From Paenibacillus ginsengarvi (GTDB taxonomy: Bacteria > Bacillota > Bacilli > Paenibacillales > NBRC-103111): a stretch of 64,000 nucleotides of DNA. The notes beneath the pieces are model-generated. The model saw only the letters and a list, made by a program, of their open reading frames with translations. It was not told the origin of the DNA and did not search any database. Shown one piece after another: positions 18,204-25,755 of the stretch (position 1 is its first letter; each line of letters starts with the position of its first letter). Made by a program: the position numbers and the translations under genes. Location: positions 176,341 through 240,340 of the forward strand of contig NZ_RBAH01000011.1 in NCBI RefSeq assembly GCF_003626695.1, in the 5' to 3' direction.

Positions 18204-18246
18204 AAAAAAAACGCCCCCGGCGTGCAGGCGCGCGGGGGGTGCGGTC
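18204..18246 (-). terminator. Terminator of the mgtC-like gene
   Basis: On the minus strand a C-rich/G-rich stem (CGCACCCCC / CCGGGGGCG) is followed by eight T residues, about 25 bp after the stop codon at 18270. Confidence 0.75.
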
Positions 18247-18269
18247 ATCCGGCGAAACCCGGGCTATCC

Positions 18270-19037
18270 TTAACCGGATAGCGTTTTTCCGCCGGTAATA
18301 GCGGTGATCTTAGCGGACGGCATCGAGTTCGACTCCAGACCGAGCACTTCGGGGATCGTCAAAATGTCTTCGAGCGCTTTCAACAATTTGTCGGTACTTG
18401 TCGTTCGCAGCGTAAAGCGGAGCTCCATCGTGCCGGCATGCTCCGTATCGGTCACACTGCCGGTGACGGATTCCATGACGAGATTTTTGATCTGGATGCC
18501 TTGCTCGCCGAACTTCGTAGCGATGCGTCCGAGCATTCCGGGTCGGTCGTAAATTTTAATGACGACATCCTGATTGCGCCGATTGCGGAGCAGGTGCTTC
18601 TCCCATTTGTTGAGCAGAAACAGGCTGATCAGCACGAGAAACGTGGCAAGCGCAGCGGGGTAATAAAACCCCGCGCCGACGGACAAGCCGATCGCCGCTA
18701 CGACCCACACCGAAGCTGCGGTCGTGAGCCCGGATATGCTCGGCCCGTTGCGGATGATCGCGCCCGCGCCCAGAAAGCCGATGCCGCTTATAACCTGGGC
18801 GGCCAGACGAGCCGGGTCGGTACGGACATTCGGCTCCGTCACGAATTGGGAGAACCCGTAGATGGATAATAGCATAATCGACGCGGAGCCGATACATACG
18901 AGAATATGAGTGCGGAACCCGGCAGCATGATTGCTCAGTTCCCGCTCCAGTCCGATCAGACCGCCGAGAACGACCGCAAGCACCATGCGAAGCGTCAAAT
19001 CGAGATTGGAGATATGCCAGACGCTTTCATTCAACAT
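18270..19037 (-). CDS. MgtC/SapB family membrane protein
   Basis: A 255-residue protein of the MgtC/SapB family. The N-terminal 150 residues hold four or five membrane segments with the family motif GGLIGLERELSNHAAGFRTHILV and GAGAIIRNG. A cytosolic ACT-like C-terminal domain follows (VIKIYDRPGMLGRIATKFGEQGIQIKNL). MgtC proteins affect survival at low magnesium and membrane ATPase activity; the role outside pathogens is unclear. The ATG at 19035-19037 has AAGGGAAGTG upstream. It interrupts the maf-radC adjacency seen in B. subtilis. I found no magnesium riboswitch upstream. Confidence 0.88.
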   Translation of the reverse strand: MLNESVWHISNLDLTLRMVLAVVLGGLIGLERELSNHAAGFRTHILVCIGSASIMLLSIYGFSQFVTEPNVRTDPARLAAQVISGIGFLGAGAIIRNGPSISGLTTAASVWVVAAIGLSVGAGFYYPAALATFLVLISLFLLNKWEKHLLRNRRNQDVVIKIYDRPGMLGRIATKFGEQGIQIKNLVMESVTGSVTDTEHAGTMELRFTLRTTSTDKLLKALEDILTIPEVLGLESNSMPSAKITAITGGKTLSG

Positions 19038-19411
19038 GTGTAAGCACTTCCCTTATGTCTATAATCATACGCGCCGACGGCATGTACCGGTTCCGCCCTC
19101 ACATTTACTTAATGAATAAGTAAATATAATTTCTTGAAAACGCTGATTCATCCGAACCGCCCTTTTAGCGCGCATGTCCAAAAAAACAAGCAAGCTATCC
19201 TAGGCAATCGGGATTTCTCAGCGTCTCCACCCGGTTCCTATTGGATTGTAAATCATCCTCGTCATTTTCGCGATCGTTTACAATTATTTAACATTATCAT
19301 CCCTCTCCGGTGTATTGTCAATAGGCATACAAGCGTTCATGTAAAGAAATATCTCATGAGTTATCGACAAGTTCCGGAGCGGCCTTGATATCGGGCTTGG
19401 CGCTAACGGTG
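19038..19411. other. 374 bp intergenic region with an inverted repeat
   Basis: Separates mgtC from the araC-type gene. It holds the perfect palindrome at 19103-19125 and AT-rich sequence with a possible mgtC -10 (TATGAT or TATAGA) near 19055-19065. I see no convincing gene or RNA family in it. Confidence 0.5.
19103..19125. repeat. Perfect 9-bp-arm palindrome upstream of mgtC
   Basis: ATTTACTTA-N5-TAAGTAAAT, about 65 bp upstream of the mgtC start. Its size and symmetry suit an operator for a dimeric regulator; there is no T-tract for termination. Confidence 0.6.
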
Positions 19412-20296
19412 TTACTCGGATCTGGCTTTGACCGACCGGGTATACTCGGTCGGCGTCATGCCGGTCGCCTGTTTAAATTGCCGCGAGAAATGATGCACAC
19501 TGTAGTACCCGAGTCTTTCCGCAATTTCGGAAAAGCTGGTGCGTTCTTCGCGGATCGTTAGCTTGGCCTGCTCGATTTTGAGCTGATTAAACAACTCCCT
19601 GACCCCCATGTTGGTTCGCGCCTTTAAAATCATCTTTAATTTCGAACGGCTGATTGCAAATTGGCTGCACAAATGGTCGATCGAGATCGGAGCCGAGAGA
19701 TGTTGGCGCATGTATTGAATCACTTGATCTGCCAGCTCCTGCGCATTATGCTCGTTGGCTGCAGTCGATACAGTCGTTGTCCGGTAAGCCGTATCGCCGT
19801 AACGAATTAGCTCGATCAACAAAATCTCCAGATAGTTGCGGATGATCTGGTCACTGCCGAAAGGCGCATCCATGCGGCGAAACGGGTACTCCATCGTAGG
19901 AGAATGGATAGGCGGATCAAACGACGCTTTTCCCTCCTTCACCAGCTTCGTCAGGATGTGGCGTTCCTCATCGCGCAGCCGGAAGGAATTGTCCGCAAAA
20001 AACGACATGCAGGGAGCGAAGCACTCAAAGGTCACGATGATCAGATTGGGGGCAGTGCCGTGCAAAGCTTTGCCGCCGTGGAATTCATTCGGCTTGTAGA
20101 ACACCATCTCTCCCTGCTTTAACTGGAAAGTGCGCGAATCGGTCACGATCTCGATTTCGCCTGTATCTACATAAACCATTTCCCAAAAATCATGCTTTTC
20201 ACCCGGAGTATCATAGTGGCGCGGTAGTTCCTTGTAGTAAAACGTAATCAATTTGCGAATTTCCAGCTCTTCCTTTAATTGATACCGTTGATACAT
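19412..20296 (-). CDS. AraC-family transcriptional regulator
   Basis: A 294-residue regulator with an N-terminal cupin-like sensing domain (FWEMVYVDTGEIEI, QLKQGEMVFYKPNEFH). Two C-terminal helix-turn-helix motifs follow (ISIDHLCSQFAISRSKLK and SFSEIAERLGYYSVHHFSRQFK, then GMTPTEY). The domain pattern fits control of carbohydrate genes. The ATG at 20294-20296 was chosen from family alignment of the start MYQRYQLKEELE; the ribosome site (GGGGGC) is weak and an ATG at 20323 is possible. It is transcribed divergently from the oxidoreductase/solute-binding pair at 20462-22878, its likely targets. Confidence 0.88.
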   Translation of the reverse strand: MYQRYQLKEELEIRKLITFYYKELPRHYDTPGEKHDFWEMVYVDTGEIEIVTDSRTFQLKQGEMVFYKPNEFHGGKALHGTAPNLIIVTFECFAPCMSFFADNSFRLRDEERHILTKLVKEGKASFDPPIHSPTMEYPFRRMDAPFGSDQIIRNYLEILLIELIRYGDTAYRTTTVSTAANEHNAQELADQVIQYMRQHLSAPISIDHLCSQFAISRSKLKMILKARTNMGVRELFNQLKIEQAKLTIREERTSFSEIAERLGYYSVHHFSRQFKQATGMTPTEYTRSVKARSE

Positions 20297-20461
20297 GATC
20301 GTCTGCCGCCCCCATCCATTCATGCAAATTAATTGACTGCGCATACAAAGCCTTTTCCTTCTGTTTCTCCTATTATAACAAATAAGAATGAACACGTTGC
20401 AGGCTCGGATGCACGGACGTGAACGTTCGCCAAAAAGGAGCGACAAGGAGAGAGACAAACA

Positions 20462-21505
20462 ATGGAAAAAATCAGATTGGGGATCATCGGCTGCGGCAAC
20501 ATAGCCGGCTCACACATTGGGGGGATGATGCAGCTTGGCGATCTTATGGAAGTGACCGCCGTATGCGATATCGTATTGGAGCGGGCGCAGCAAGCGGCGG
20601 ACAAGCTGGGCAGCCGCCTGGCGGTAGCGGATTACAAAGATTTGGTCGATGATGTCGATGCCGTCCTTATTTCGCTTCCGCACGATCTGCACTTTCCGGT
20701 CGGGATGTATTTTTTGCAGGCTGGCAAACATGTCCTGATGGAAAAGCCGCTGTGCAATACGGAAGAGGAGTGCCTGCAATTGATCGAGACGGCGGAACGC
20801 TACGAGCGGGTGCTGATGACGGCGTATCCGGTGCGCTACTGGCCGGCGATTGTGAAGATCAAGGAATGGCTCGACAACAAGACGTACGGTGAACCGTTCC
20901 AGCTGTCGATATGGACCGAGCAATATACCAAATATCCGGAAGGCCATTGGGGAATGTCGGCCGAGCGTCTCGGCGGCGGGCAATTTTTCAGTCACGGCTG
21001 CCATTATGTTGATTTGATGCTGTGGCTGCTTGGCGAACCGGTTCGCGGCTGTCACATTGGAACGAACCTGGGGACGCCCTGGATGGAGAAGGAAGGGACA
21101 AGCAACGTCGTGCTTGAGTTCGCCAGCGGAGCGATGGGATACCATATGGGAACTTGGGGCGCGCGGGGAACGCGTCTTGGCTGGAGCCTGCACATTCATT
21201 GCACGCACGGCATGATCGAATACAAGCGGACCGACGGCAAAGTCTACTTGCACCATAGCATCAAAGAAGAAAAGGCGAATCTCGATTCCGATTCCAAACT
21301 TACCATCTTGTACGAAGATTCCGAAAACGGCAAACTGACGCAGCATGAAGCTCGTCATTTCCTGGAGTGCATCGCGAACAAGAAACGTCCGCTGACGGAC
21401 GGGTATTCCAGCTTGCAAGGCCTGCGTATCATCTGGAAGCTTTACGAGGCGGAACGACAGCATACGATGGCCGATCTGCTAGGGTTGGGGCTGCCGGCAT
21501 ACTAA
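20462..21505 (+). CDS. Gfo/Idh/MocA family NAD(P)-dependent oxidoreductase
   Basis: A 347-residue sugar or inositol dehydrogenase-like enzyme. The N-terminal Rossmann domain begins with IRLGIIGCGNIAGSHIGGM. The family motif GKHVLMEKPLCNTEEEC, including the conserved EKP lysine, lies near residue 95, and a C-terminal alpha/beta substrate domain has GGGQFFSHGCHYVDLMLWLLGEP (catalytic His region; quoted in part). The ATG at 20462 follows AAGGAGAGAGACAAAC. It forms a two-gene unit with the solute-binding lipoprotein 38 bp downstream. The actual sugar is not evident. Confidence 0.9.
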   Translation: MEKIRLGIIGCGNIAGSHIGGMMQLGDLMEVTAVCDIVLERAQQAADKLGSRLAVADYKDLVDDVDAVLISLPHDLHFPVGMYFLQAGKHVLMEKPLCNTEEECLQLIETAERYERVLMTAYPVRYWPAIVKIKEWLDNKTYGEPFQLSIWTEQYTKYPEGHWGMSAERLGGGQFFSHGCHYVDLMLWLLGEPVRGCHIGTNLGTPWMEKEGTSNVVLEFASGAMGYHMGTWGARGTRLGWSLHIHCTHGMIEYKRTDGKVYLHHSIKEEKANLDSDSKLTILYEDSENGKLTQHEARHFLECIANKKRPLTDGYSSLQGLRIIWKLYEAERQHTMADLLGLGLPAY

Positions 21506-21543
21506 GCCAGGACGGAAGACTATTTAATATGGGGGATGTTGCA

Positions 21544-22878
21544 ATGAGCAAACAAATCGTTATCCGGAAAACGGTTGTTACCGGCATGTGCACGGCGGCG
21601 TTGGCGGGGCTACTCGCAGGCTGCGGCAATCAAAGCGAAAGTCCGAAACCGGATGCGCCAAAGCCGGTACAGGTAGAGCCTGTAGAGCTTGTGTTTTACG
21701 CCTTGTCACCGCTCACGGGATCGGACGCGGAGAAGGCCGCGCAGTGGACCTCGTATGTGCAGAAGAAGTATCCGCACATTTCCTTCAAATTCATTAACGC
21801 CGAAGGCGACAACAGCGTCGACAAGATTACGATGGCGAATCAGCCGATAGATATTTTGTTCGGTTCATTTGCAGGCTTTATGCTGTACAAGGACAGGGAT
21901 CTGGTAACTGATATGAGCGCTCTGGTCAAGCAGATGAACTTCGATCTGGCCGCGATCGAGAAGCCGTATATCGACCTTGTTCAGCGCTCCTACGATAACA
22001 AGCTGCCGCTGCTGCCTGTATACGATTTACGGCTTGGCCTGTATTACAATAAAGACTTGTTCGATAAATTCGGCATTGCGTATCCGAAGGACGGCGTGAC
22101 CTGGGAGGAGCTGCTCACGACAGCCAAACAGTTAACGCGGACAGACGGCGGCGTGGCTTACCGCGGGTTGACGACTGCGGCCGCAGGAGGAGGACTGGCT
22201 ATCAACCAGTACTCGCTTGGGTATATGAATGCGCAAGCCACGGACAAGGCCGCGCTTTATACCGATTCGTGGAAGCGCTTTTTCGAAACGATCGTGCCGC
22301 TGTTTACCGTTCCGGGCTACGCTCCGACACCCGAGTTGATGGCCGGCGGCGCCCAGTTAAAAATGTTTGAGCAGGGGACAGCCGCTATGCTGCTCGCGTT
22401 TAACTCCTACGGCACCTTTAACCTGCCTTCGGTTCCTATCAACTGGGACGTCGCCACCCTGCCGGAAGTGGGCGGCCTGCGCGGGATCGGGGCACAGCCG
22501 TATCCGGTTTATCTCGGTCTTTCGTCCACGAGCAAGCATCGGGAAGCAGCCGTCCAGGCGATCAGCGCCTTGCTCTCCAGCGAAACCCAGATCGACCGTT
22601 CTTCGAAGTACGGGGTATTCAGCCCGCTGAAAGATCCGAAAGCGAAAGCCGCCATCGGAGAAGCCGCGATGTGGAAAGGAAAACATGTTCAAGCCTTCAC
22701 GGCTCAAACGCCGGCCGCGCCTGCCCCGGCCGTTCGGGCAGAATTCAAGACGATCGCCGAAGGCGAGCTGAACAAAGCGTTCCTGTCTGTCGTGAACGGC
22801 GAGAAGGATACGAACACGGCTCTGCGGGAAGCGGAAGAAGCAGCGAACAAGGCGATCCAGCAAGTGTTGTCCCGTTAA
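21544..22878 (+). CDS. Extracellular solute-binding lipoprotein (ABC sugar-transport type)
   Basis: A 444-residue family 1 solute-binding protein. A basic start (MSKQIVIRKTVV) and hydrophobic stretch end in the lipobox LLAGC with Cys near residue 23. The mature protein contains LYYNKDLFDKFGIAYPKDGVTWEE, nearly the same block as in the lipoprotein at 7153-8463. The ATG at 21544 follows GGGGGATGTTGCA. There are no permease or ATPase genes next to it, so it must share transport components encoded elsewhere. Divergent AraC regulator and adjacent Gfo-type dehydrogenase suggest uptake and oxidation of a carbohydrate. Confidence 0.88.
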   Translation: MSKQIVIRKTVVTGMCTAALAGLLAGCGNQSESPKPDAPKPVQVEPVELVFYALSPLTGSDAEKAAQWTSYVQKKYPHISFKFINAEGDNSVDKITMANQPIDILFGSFAGFMLYKDRDLVTDMSALVKQMNFDLAAIEKPYIDLVQRSYDNKLPLLPVYDLRLGLYYNKDLFDKFGIAYPKDGVTWEELLTTAKQLTRTDGGVAYRGLTTAAAGGGLAINQYSLGYMNAQATDKAALYTDSWKRFFETIVPLFTVPGYAPTPELMAGGAQLKMFEQGTAAMLLAFNSYGTFNLPSVPINWDVATLPEVGGLRGIGAQPYPVYLGLSSTSKHREAAVQAISALLSSETQIDRSSKYGVFSPLKDPKAKAAIGEAAMWKGKHVQAFTAQTPAAPAPAVRAEFKTIAEGELNKAFLSVVNGEKDTNTALREAEEAANKAIQQVLSR

Positions 22879-22905
22879 TCGCGCCGGCCGTCGCTTGCTA
22901 ACTAA

Positions 22906-23098
22906 AATAAGAGCCCTTAGAGCGCCCTATACTCATAATATCTAGCACTTCCTTAGGGCTAGAAGCCTTTTGGGGCTCTTATTACGGCCGGGTTTGCCCC
23001 TAAGAGCTTACCGCAGCAGGTATAAGAGTCCCAAAAACCCTCTATTTTTCCAAACACACGATTTCCATGACAAATAAGAGCCTCAAAAGACCGCTACC
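22906..23098. repeat. AATAAGAG intergenic repeat cassette, copy 1
   Basis: Fills most of the 295 bp gap between the lipoprotein gene and maf. It begins with 11-bp perfect arms AATAAGAGCCC (22906-22916) and GGGCTCTTATT (22973-22983), which may terminate the lipoprotein transcript. Two further direct AATAAGAG-like units follow near 23022 and 23073. The segment 22965-23098 aligns almost end to end with 37727-37862. Confidence 0.7.
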
Positions 23099-23173
23099 TA
23101 CCTGCATACAGCCACCGGCGACAGTACACATAACAAAAAGAAGGCGTCTACGCATAAGACACCTTCTCCTTCT

Positions 23174-23914
23174 CTAGTCTTCACTTTGGCCAAACGGACG
23201 AAGCCCAAACCGAACCAGCATCTGGTAGAGCAGACTCAGCGGCAACCCCATCACGCTGTAAAAATCGCCCTCGATCTTCTCGATAAAAACGGCGCCAAGT
23301 CCCTGTACGCCGTAGCTTCCCGCTTTATCAAGCGGCTCCCCCGTTCGCACGTACGCCCAAATCTCATCGTCGCTCATCGGTCGGAACGTGACATGGCTGA
23401 CGGTATGTCCAACCATCGCTTGCGGATTCCCGCTCTGCGTCCTGCTCCATATCCGGTATACCCCCGTGTCTCCGAAACGGATTACGGAGCCTTTGTCCCC
23501 GCTATCGGTCCCTCCAGCAGCAAGCTCGCCGTCCATAGTGCTCCACGTCGCCATCTCTCCCGCTGCAACACTTAAGAGGGCGAGCCCCGTGTACACCTGA
23601 TGGGTCCGTCCTGCGATTCGCCGCAGCGTATCAAAGGCATCCTGCTCGTCCTTCGGCTTGCCAAGGATGATTCCGTCCAGCACGACGACCGTATCCGAGC
23701 CGATGACGATCGCTTCCCGCTCCTCCCGGCTTCGGGCGCCGACCGTTCCGGCTTTGCGGAGCGACAGCCGCTCGACCAGCTTGTCCGGCGGCGTGCCCTC
23801 CGGCATCGATTCGTCGACATCGGCGGCGTCGACCCGGTACGGCAGCCCAAGCGTCCGAATCAGTTCCTGCCTTCTAGGTGATCCCGAGGCGAGGATCAGC
23901 ACCGGCTGTTTCAT
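23174..23914 (-). CDS. maf: Maf-like nucleotide pyrophosphatase
   Basis: Nucleoside triphosphate pyrophosphatase of the Maf/YhdE family, thought to clear modified or dTTP/UTP nucleotides and to affect septation. The active-site entrance LASGSPRRQELI is at residues 7-18, IGSDTVVVLDG near residue 75 with the catalytic Asp, and GSYGVQGLGAVFIEKIEGD near residue 205. At 246 residues it is about 45 longer than typical. The extra sequence, about residues 118-165 (EMATWSTMDGELAAGG onward), sits between ALLSVA and HTVSHVTFRPMSD. The ATG at 23912-23914 follows AGGAGGG. Confidence 0.9.
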   Translation of the reverse strand: MKQPVLILASGSPRRQELIRTLGLPYRVDAADVDESMPEGTPPDKLVERLSLRKAGTVGARSREEREAIVIGSDTVVVLDGIILGKPKDEQDAFDTLRRIAGRTHQVYTGLALLSVAAGEMATWSTMDGELAAGGTDSGDKGSVIRFGDTGVYRIWSRTQSGNPQAMVGHTVSHVTFRPMSDDEIWAYVRTGEPLDKAGSYGVQGLGAVFIEKIEGDFYSVMGLPLSLLYQMLVRFGLRPFGQSED

Positions 23915-23963
23915 CGTATTAGATCCCTCCTGACGCAGCCCACGATTCGTAACCGCAAATCTG

Positions 23964-24206
23964 TTACATCCGACGATATATCCAGATAGCCGCCACAATT
24001 CCTAAAAGGCTGATTACATTCAGTTTAACCTGAATAAACAAATCGTACTTGATTACATTCAAATCTGCTTTCGGCTCCCACGTAATATGCGCCGAATTCG
24101 TCAAGAAGCCGAGCCACGGAACGGAGACCAAAAGCTGCGTGACGATCGCCGCGGCCAGCAGGCCGAGCAGTAAAAACAGCGCCAGCGTAAAACCGTTTTT
24201 TTTCAT
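23964..24206 (-). CDS. Small two-TM membrane protein, DUF4321-like
   Basis: An 80-residue protein with one N-terminal hydrophobic segment (TLALFLLLGLLAAAIVTQLL) and a second at the C terminus (LNVISLLGIVAAIWIYRRM). The region between contains SVPWLGFLTNS, reminiscent of the DUF4321 family found next to maf in Bacilli and Clostridia. The ATG at 24204-24206 follows AGAGAGGACG. It lies 49 bp upstream of maf behind a strong promoter, so the two form an operon. Function unknown. Confidence 0.75.
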   Translation of the reverse strand: MKKNGFTLALFLLLGLLAAAIVTQLLVSVPWLGFLTNSAHITWEPKADLNVIKYDLFIQVKLNVISLLGIVAAIWIYRRM

Positions 24207-24257
24207 CGGACTCGTCCTCTCTCCGCACGTGTCTAACACCCATTATGTACACGGCCC

Positions 24258-24287
24258 ATTATACGACGGAACCGGAGCGATTGACAA
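24258..24287 (-). promoter_or_regulatory. Promoter of the DUF4321-maf operon
   Basis: TTGTCA and TATAAT on the minus strand, spacer 18 bp, about 50 bp before the small membrane protein gene. Confidence 0.7.
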
Positions 24288-24397
24288 TGGAGCATAGGCC
24301 CGACTAGAAACCACCCGTACAAGGCTCGCTGGATCATTTTTCCTGCATACTTCCGCCCCCCGCGCCATGTACAATAGGATGGGGAGGGACTGTGCGA

Positions 24398-25657
24398 ATG
24401 AGAGATTTCTACACCGGACTTATCAAACTACTTCTTGCGGCCGTTTTCCTTGTCGCCGCCCCCGCAAAGGCGCTTGCCGAAAAAATCGTCGTAGACGCCG
24501 GCCACGGCGGAAGCGATCCGGGAGCGATCGGGGTTAACGGATTGTACGAAAAAAACGTCAACTACAACATTGCGCAGAAGCTTCGGGACTTGCTTGCCGG
24601 GATGGGCTACGATGTCGTCCTTACCCGAAAAGCAGACGAATACATAAGTCTCGCCGACCGCGTCGCCATGACCGACGAAGCGAAGCCGTCCTTGTTCGTG
24701 TCCGTACATGCCAATTCGCATCCGAATGCGAATGTAAGCGGAGCGATGGTGCTCTACTACGATAAAGATTATCCGCAAGACAGCTACCCCGCCAGCGATG
24801 CGATGACCGCGCTTACACCGGAAAGCAAAAAACTGGCCGAGCTCGTCCAGCAAAGCATCGTGAAGCAAACCGGCTTTGCCGACAAAGGGCTGCTGCCAAG
24901 CGCCGCATACGTGATCCGCATGGGACAAGTGCCAAGCATCCTTGTGGAAACCGCATTCCTGAGCAATTCCGGCGACGCGGCCCGGCTCGCTAACGATACA
25001 GTTAGACAGCAGCTTGCCCAAGCTGTGGCTAACGGGATTGCCGCCTACTTGCCTTTGACGAAGGCGGCGTTTTCGGACATTTCCCGCCACTGGGCGCAGA
25101 GCGCGATCACCCGTCTGAAGGAAAAAGGGCTTGTCGAGGGCAGCGGCGGCCGCTTCGAGCCGGACAAGCCGATGACCCGCGCGGAGTGGCTGACGATCGC
25201 CGACCGGCTGTTTCACTTTAGCGACAAGCAGCAAACGAAGAGCGGTCTTTCCGTACAGGTGGCGGCGCAAGCCACCTCGTCTACTGTTACCGCTCAAGTC
25301 TACAAAGATTTGCCGCAGACGCACTGGTCGTACAAAACGATGCAAGCCGCTATCGGACTCGGCTACGTGGGCGGCTACGAAGACGGCTCCATCCGTCCCG
25401 ACCAGCCGGTCACCAGAGCCGAAGTCGCAGTATTGCTGGAAAGAATGACAGGCGCCATCTCCGACGCACCGTGGAAAGCGGCCGCCGATTTCAAAGACGT
25501 TCCCGCCTCATACTGGGCGGCCGGCTCCATCTATCGTCTGAAGCAGAAGGGCATTATGGAAGGAATAACCGAGGCTACCTTTTCCCCCGGCAAAAGCATG
25601 ACACGTGCCGAGATGGCTGCGATGATCGACCGGTATGTGGCGAAAACGGCTCCTTGA
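24398..25657 (+). CDS. N-acetylmuramoyl-L-alanine amidase with three SLH domains
   Basis: Secreted wall hydrolase splitting the muramoyl-alanine bond. A signal peptide ends around AKALA (residue 27). An Amidase_3 domain follows with zinc ligands in VVDAGHGGSDPG, the Glu of YEKNVNYN and SVHANSHP, and catalytic Glu in ILVETAFLSN. The C-terminal half carries three S-layer homology repeats, each with an RAE motif (MTRAEWL, VTRAEVA, MTRAEMA), which bind pyruvylated secondary wall polymer. The ATG at 24398 has GGGAGGG 9 bp upstream; the GTG at 24392 would be too close. It is a monocistronic plus-strand gene. Confidence 0.92.
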   Translation: MRDFYTGLIKLLLAAVFLVAAPAKALAEKIVVDAGHGGSDPGAIGVNGLYEKNVNYNIAQKLRDLLAGMGYDVVLTRKADEYISLADRVAMTDEAKPSLFVSVHANSHPNANVSGAMVLYYDKDYPQDSYPASDAMTALTPESKKLAELVQQSIVKQTGFADKGLLPSAAYVIRMGQVPSILVETAFLSNSGDAARLANDTVRQQLAQAVANGIAAYLPLTKAAFSDISRHWAQSAITRLKEKGLVEGSGGRFEPDKPMTRAEWLTIADRLFHFSDKQQTKSGLSVQVAAQATSSTVTAQVYKDLPQTHWSYKTMQAAIGLGYVGGYEDGSIRPDQPVTRAEVAVLLERMTGAISDAPWKAAADFKDVPASYWAAGSIYRLKQKGIMEGITEATFSPGKSMTRAEMAAMIDRYVAKTAP

Positions 25658-25688
25658 CCGGAATCTGCCGCGATAGCTCCAAACGGAT

Positions 25689-25732
25689 AAAAAGCCTCAA
25701 ATCCACTCTCCAAAGTGGGTTTGGGGCTTTTC
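25689..25732. terminator. Bidirectional terminator between amidase and spoIIB-like genes
   Basis: AAAAGCC-T-CAAA-T-CCAC pairs with GTGG-GTTTG-GGGCTTTT, with A- and T-tracts on both sides, between convergent stop codons. Confidence 0.85.
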
Positions 25733-25755
25733 TTGCTCGCTCACTTGTTGGCAGT

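Noticed and set aside
19038..19411. Magnesium (M-box) riboswitch before mgtC
   Set aside because: None of the conserved M-box core sequences or stems are visible; only a simple palindrome is present.
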